From Scortum barcoo (lineage: Eukaryota; Chordata; Actinopteri; Centrarchiformes; Terapontidae): a stretch of 64,000 nucleotides of DNA. Positions 61,601-64,000 of the stretch are shown piece after piece. Position numbers and translations under genes: made by a program. The notes beneath the pieces were generated by a model. The model saw only the letters and a program-made list of their open reading frames with translations, ran no database searches and was not told the origin of the DNA. The stretch covers positions 24,436,085-24,500,084 of the forward strand of contig CM041546.1 in NCBI GenBank assembly GCA_023238725.1, read 5' to 3'. Position 1 is the stretch's first letter; every line of letters begins with the position of its first letter.

Positions 61601-63959
61601 TGAGAACACTGTGAAATCAGGGTATCATACATCGGGTAAGTGGTTGTAATAGTTATAGTAATACAGATTTGATATAGTTGGCTAAATGTAATAGATAAGT
61701 GGTTGGAATATTGCTGAATTGCGTGTAAGTATTACATAGGTAAATAACTAAATATATAACTAAACAAATAATGTCCTGAACGAGAGAATCAGTCTCACTG
61801 CTCCATGTCCTATCTACTCCTCCTAACTCTACACAACATGCCCTCCTGCAGTAATCTTAGAATCCAGAAACCTAATCTCAGACTATAAATGTCAGGAGAG
61901 ATTTCATCCTACTGTCATTGTTACTGGAGCTGATCGTCTTTGTCTTTCTGGATCCAAACCACACTCTTCTCCTTCTCTGTGTTTTAATTGTATCCATGTC
62001 CTCTCACCCCCCTCCCCACCCCCCCACCCCATTTTCCCACAGACACCCTGCTGTCAGAGCTGTCAGCAGGACGCCTCCAGAATGCCAAAGAAAGAAGATG
62101 GGGAAATTGTGTGAGAGCCGCAGCAGCCTCTGTTTATCACATGTGGATGTTGAGCCTCAGCTGGAGCTCACAGCCCATCTTGGTTTTGTTATGTCATGGG
62201 CACCATGTTTCAGCCCCCGTCTCTCTAATGATTTCCCGGGAGGTTGACAGTAATTCAATTTCAGAGTTGTGACTGTACCAAAGTCTGTGCATCTGCCAAA
62301 AAAAAACTGAACACATTGTGTTTTAGTTCTTGTGACTGACTGACGTACATCATTCTGTTGTTCTGTTGTGGCGGGGCTGTCAGAGCCAAAGAAGTACTTT
62401 GTGTTGAGGTATTTGTTCGCAATATGAGATGATCTCTCCTGTCTGACAGCTTTGTCCTTCTGAGAAGTCCTCCTGTACTGCTCCAGGTCCAGCCAGCACA
62501 TCAGGTGGATACTGAGCAGAAACACACATTCAGAACAACAGTGTTATTTTCTCATGAACATCAGTAATATACATGCTGCAAAAGTACACTTTCTGTGCAT
62601 TTTCATACAGTTTAATGTCAATAAGATACACATTTGCAAGTCGGGCACAGTGTGATGCTGTGAATCTACTGCATATAATCATCAGGTGAAGTAGGGGACA
62701 TGAGTCCGACATGAAAGCAGTGTGGTTACACAGCTCACCTGGCATCCCGATTCTGTAGGAAGGACATAAAGTGTCCGATCTCGTGGCGGTGACGGAGTAA
62801 GGAACCTAGACGGTACCCTTGGTAATTTGGAGACACTCTGGACCAAGACTCAGGCACCCGAGGGCCCTTTGAGAAGGGAGTAGAAGGAGTAATGGGAGAG
62901 GGAAACAGCATGGACCCGCACTGCTCCACCTGTGGAGGAGACACAGCAGCAGGAGGGAGAGAATAAAATACAGAGACGGAGCAAGAGAGAGGAAAAATAA
63001 GGTGTGGTATAAAACCCTTCATAGTGATTTTCCCACATCACATCATGGCTAATGCGGCCTTTTAGATGTACTAAAGTCACCATAAAGCACAGAGCCACAT
63101 GGATCATTTCTTCTATATAACAGCGGAGTGATACCATTGTAAATGACATGTTCCTGCCAAGTAATACAGTCTTGGAACAGCAGATAACCAACATTGTTCC
63201 AAAGCAACACATAAATACAGGAAAGAGGCCATTTTTCACATTAATGTTTACATTAGCCGTTTTATGCTCACAGGTGTGTGTTTATTGGCTTTTAACTGAG
63301 CACCAAAGTTTTATAAATGTGCGGAGCTCGTGGATGCTGGCTGACCTGTTTCAGTCTGCGCTCAGATTCCTCGTACAGACTCTGGAGCTCCCTGTACTCC
63401 TGACTGTCGACGCAGCGCACCTCCTCCTGAACACACACCTACACACACACAAAGCCAATTAGAGCTGCATTAGTGGATTGATAGATTAGTCAGTCAAAGA
63501 AAATTAGCAATAGATAGATTGATAGTGAAAGAAAATAACTATTAGTTGCAGCCCTAAAGCCGATCGTGCACAGAACCACACTTAGGAAAACTCAAAGTGA
63601 TCTTTACAATATTCATACACCATCATTTACAGTATTTCATTGTGCATCTGCACTGTGGATTTTTGTGGGAAACCATCTCTCCTCAGTGGGGTCAAGACTT
63701 ACTAAAGGAAATCCATGACCTCCAGATAAAAGGGTGAATTAAACGCTGGATGTACTGTGGGTACCTCCTGGAAGGACTCTTTGTCCCTGCCGACCAACAG
63801 CGTCCACGGCTCCAGCAGGATGTTAAGTGTGTGTTCCTCAACTTTGTCAAACAGCTCCTCAAAAGCAGGCATCAGCCGGTCGTACACCTCCCTCCTGATC
63901 TCCTCATCGACACCAACGCTCCTCCTGGCAGAGCTGAACAGATAGGTGGAGTAAAGCAG
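55496..63959 (-). CDS. rgs22: rgs22, 3' part: spliced CDS of 12 exons with one frame break
   Basis: RGS22 is a large regulator of G-protein signalling with several divergent RGS domains, best known from testis. The exons run from high to low coordinates: 63765-63959, 63346-63426, 62739-62929, 62349-62511, 60738-60902, 59076-59144, 58285-58443, 57215-57394, 56922-57105, 56674-56814, 56270-56369 and 55496-55608. They give the end of one RGS domain (VEEHTLNILLEPWTLLVGRD), then two more. The second of these has FMSFLQNRDA, HLMCWLDLEQYRR and NWLPLFLSTAEF. The third has HFLSLKGDFLENDILFWLEV, IPPEQAQHILEKRHELGPYI and LLKFWPEF. An acidic and Ser-rich tail follows. All junctions keep phase except for exon 56922-57105. 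The 5' part lies outside the window. It is convergent with vps13b, the same neighbourhood as in other vertebrates. Confidence 0.92.
55609..56269 (-). other. rgs22: rgs22 intron before the terminal exon
   Basis: This is a 661-nt intron. On the minus strand it begins GTACACAC and runs into the CA repeat at 56244-56267. The rest looks unique. No element is recognised. Confidence 0.7.
56244..56267. repeat. (TG)n microsatellite next to an rgs22 donor
   Basis: A perfect TG repeat of 12 units (CA on the rgs22 strand) begins 2 nt inside the intron after the donor of exon 56270-56369. Confidence 0.94.
56270..56369 (-). CDS. rgs22: rgs22 exon 11 of window
   Basis: This exon has 100 nt. The acceptor is GGAAATGTTCCCTCAG and the donor GTACAC. 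It starts in phase 0 and ends after one base. It encodes LSWSYSKYMAALKREEVLLR and RQSQLEASFSTAS, a helical, charged segment after the last RGS domain. Confidence 0.82.
56674..56814 (-). CDS. rgs22: rgs22 exon 10 of window (acidic)
   Basis: This exon has 47 codons, phase 0 at both ends, with acceptor TTCTTGTGCAG and donor GTAAGG. It encodes EDPERPESSF, then a Glu/Asp-rich run and KKESRTQSRV. Such acidic linkers are low-complexity and variable. The call rests on splice signals and phase. Confidence 0.75.
56922..57105 (-). CDS. rgs22: rgs22 exon 9 of window, carries a frame break
   Basis: The acceptor is GCATTCGTAG and the donor GTGAGG. The first part reads VSVFSELLKFWPEFQEL in the frame continued from the previous exon and closes the third RGS domain. 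In that frame a TGA appears near the exon end. The adjacent (+1) frame gives RRKRLKHRARVRRQRRK, an acidic run and RRRAQ, and joins the next exon in phase. The exon is 184 nt long, not a multiple of three, whereas the flanking exons are phase 0. A one-base insertion or two-base deletion is the simplest explanation. Confidence 0.8.
57173..57195. repeat. (CA)n microsatellite
   Basis: A CA repeat of about 11 units lies about 20 nt inside the rgs22 intron after the donor of exon 57215-57394. Confidence 0.93.
57215..57394 (-). CDS. rgs22: rgs22 exon 8 of window
   Basis: This exon has 60 codons, phase 0 at both ends, with acceptor GTCCTGTACGCAG and donor GTAGTG. It encodes DLCHSHSDEATIQQKISTII, NCFIHSSMPPALQIDIPPEQ and ILEKRHELGPYIFREAQ, the middle helices of an RGS domain. 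Confidence 0.95.
57395..58284 (-). other. rgs22: rgs22 intron
   Basis: This 890-nt AT-rich intron has no recognised gene or element. Confidence 0.8.
58285..58443 (-). CDS. rgs22: rgs22 exon 7 of window
   Basis: This exon has 53 codons, phase 0 at both ends, with acceptor GTGTGTCCCTGCAG and donor GTGAGG. It encodes AEGLWMSSSKEILLLRRILL and HFLSLKGDFLENDILFWLEV then QRYK. FLxxKGxxENDLxFWxEVQ-type sequence is the signature start of an RGS fold. Confidence 0.96.
59076..59144 (-). CDS. rgs22: rgs22 exon 6 of window
   Basis: This small exon has 23 codons, phase 0 at both ends, with acceptor TGTGCGGCAG and donor GTAAGG. It encodes PQAADRLSQHVYHRRRARRE and AWK, a basic linker between two RGS domains. 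Confidence 0.85.
59145..60737 (-). other. rgs22: rgs22 intron hosting a fold-back MITE
   Basis: This intron is 1.6 kb long, and its upstream half is largely the element at 60182-60698. The rest is unremarkable and has no gene. Confidence 0.8.
60182..60698. mobile_element. fold-back MITE-like element with long inverted repeats
   Basis: Two arms of roughly 200 nt are imperfect reverse complements. CACCTCTAAAGCTCA (60361-60375) pairs exactly with 60497-60511. CTTAGCATAAAGACTG (60295-60310) pairs exactly with 60571-60586. The outer parts around 60220-60280 pair with 60605-60660 less well. The GCATAAAGACTG and CACCTCTAAAGCTCAC motifs are ones I recognise from a very abundant teleost repeat. No transposase is encoded, so it depends on another element. 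Divergence of the arms shows an old copy. The outer limits are approximate. Confidence 0.82.
60738..60902 (-). CDS. rgs22: rgs22 exon 5 of window
   Basis: This exon has 55 codons, phase 0 at both ends, with donor GTGGAG. The acceptor is a TAG preceded by a pure TG repeat. It encodes GGLERLKLECLSNPVVVEIQ, then DVVRSHIEKNWLPLFLSTAE and FTERQ, the end of the second RGS domain of the window. Confidence 0.94.
60904..60927. repeat. (AC)n microsatellite forming the rgs22 acceptor tract
   Basis: On the rgs22 strand this is a TG repeat of about 12 units that ends in TAG at the splice acceptor of exon 60738-60902. It stands where a pyrimidine tract is normally found. Confidence 0.93.
60928..62348 (-). 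other. rgs22: rgs22 intron
   Basis: This 1.4-kb intron has C/T-rich patches on the plus strand near 61105-61240 and 61915-62040. No gene is supported. A plus-strand frame at 61988-62272 looks superficially like an exon but lacks support. Confidence 0.75.
62349..62511 (-). CDS. rgs22: rgs22 exon 4 of window
   Basis: This exon has 163 nt. It completes a split Ser codon and ends in phase 0. The acceptor is GTTTCTGCTCAG and the donor GTACGT. It encodes IHLMCWLDLEQYRRTSQKDK and IANKYLNTKYFFG, the central helices of the second RGS domain of the window. Confidence 0.95.
62739..62929 (-). CDS. rgs22: rgs22 exon 3 of window
   Basis: This exon has 191 nt, starts in phase 0 and ends after two bases. 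The acceptor is TCCTCCACAG and the donor GTGAGC. It encodes a Pro/Ser-rich linker (LFPSPITPSTPFSKGP), then VSPNYQGYRLGSLLRH and FMSFLQNRDA, the start of an RGS domain. Confidence 0.94.
62930..63345 (-). other. rgs22: rgs22 intron
   Basis: This is a 416-nt intron without recognised features. Confidence 0.8.
63346..63426 (-). CDS. rgs22: rgs22 exon 2 of window
   Basis: This exon has 27 codons, phase 0 at both ends, with acceptor GTGTGTGTTCAG and donor GTCAGC. It encodes EEVRCVDSQEYRELQSLYEE and SERRLKQ, a charged helical linker after an RGS domain. Confidence 0.9.
63765..63959 (-). CDS. rgs22: rgs22 exon 1 of window
   Basis: This exon has 65 codons, phase 0 at both ends, with acceptor TCTTCTCCTCTCAG and donor GTACCC. 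It encodes VGVDEEIRREVYDRLMPAFE, LFDKVEEHTLNILLEPWTLL and VGRDKESFQE, the last helices of an RGS domain whose start lies beyond the window. Confidence 0.95.
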
Positions 63960-64000
63960 CTGAGAGGAGAAGAGAAGGGAAGAGGAGATCATAAAAATGT

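Noticed and set aside
61988..62272. Plus-strand frame with an acceptor-like TTTTCCCACAG before it (61988-62272)
   Set aside because: It is antisense within an rgs22 intron, has no partner exon or recognised protein, and is preceded by simple C-rich sequence.

Overview
This window looks like nuclear DNA of a ray-finned fish, probably a percomorph teleost. The reasons are vertebrate exon/intron structure with GT-AG introns, abundant CA/TG microsatellites, a LINE with a GATG-type tail as described for teleost Rex3/RTE elements, a tRNA-derived SINE and a fold-back MITE of types I recognise from fish genomes. Nothing prokaryotic or viral is visible, and I see no CRISPR array, operon or rRNA.

Layout. 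Positions 1-54355 (+ strand) hold the 3' part of vps13b (COH1), the giant bridge-like lipid-transfer protein of the VPS13 family. I reconstruct 23 coding exons. All phases join without a break, giving 4257 nt, or 1418 residues plus stop. This is roughly the C-terminal third of a family member that is about 4000 residues long in mammals. The exons cover the later part of the VAB/SHR-BD beta-rich region, the conserved C-terminal ATG2_C-like helical region and the terminal PH-like domain. The first intron inside the window is 17.3 kb, while the 3' half of the gene is compact, with the shortest intron at 94 nt. A poly(A) signal lies 10 nt after the stop and a second about 800 nt downstream.

Positions 55496-63959 (- strand) hold the 3' part of rgs22, convergent with vps13b. 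I reconstruct 12 coding exons with parts of three RGS-type domains and an acidic/serine-rich tail. One exon (56922-57105) does not keep the reading frame, which points to a small indel or an assembly error. No COX6C-like gene lies between the two genes, although it does in human. The two 3' ends are only about 0.3 kb apart and may use overlapping poly(A) signals.

Mobile DNA. Intron 2 carries a 3.4-kb, end-to-end, decayed Rex3/RTE-like LINE (- strand) flanked by a perfect 12-bp target-site duplication. Intron 1 carries a 298-bp tRNA-derived SINE (- strand), also with a perfect 12-bp duplication. The SINE's 3' tail resembles that of the LINE, suggesting a LINE/SINE partnership. An rgs22 intron holds a 0.5-kb fold-back MITE with about 200-nt imperfect inverted repeats. 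A short retroelement 3' end with a GAA tail sits in a late vps13b intron.

Overall this is an ordinary two-gene teleost locus. I did not find a new biological system. The points most worth checking are the rgs22 frame break, the shared LINE/SINE tail, dinucleotide repeats abutting several splice sites, and the tight convergent 3' ends.
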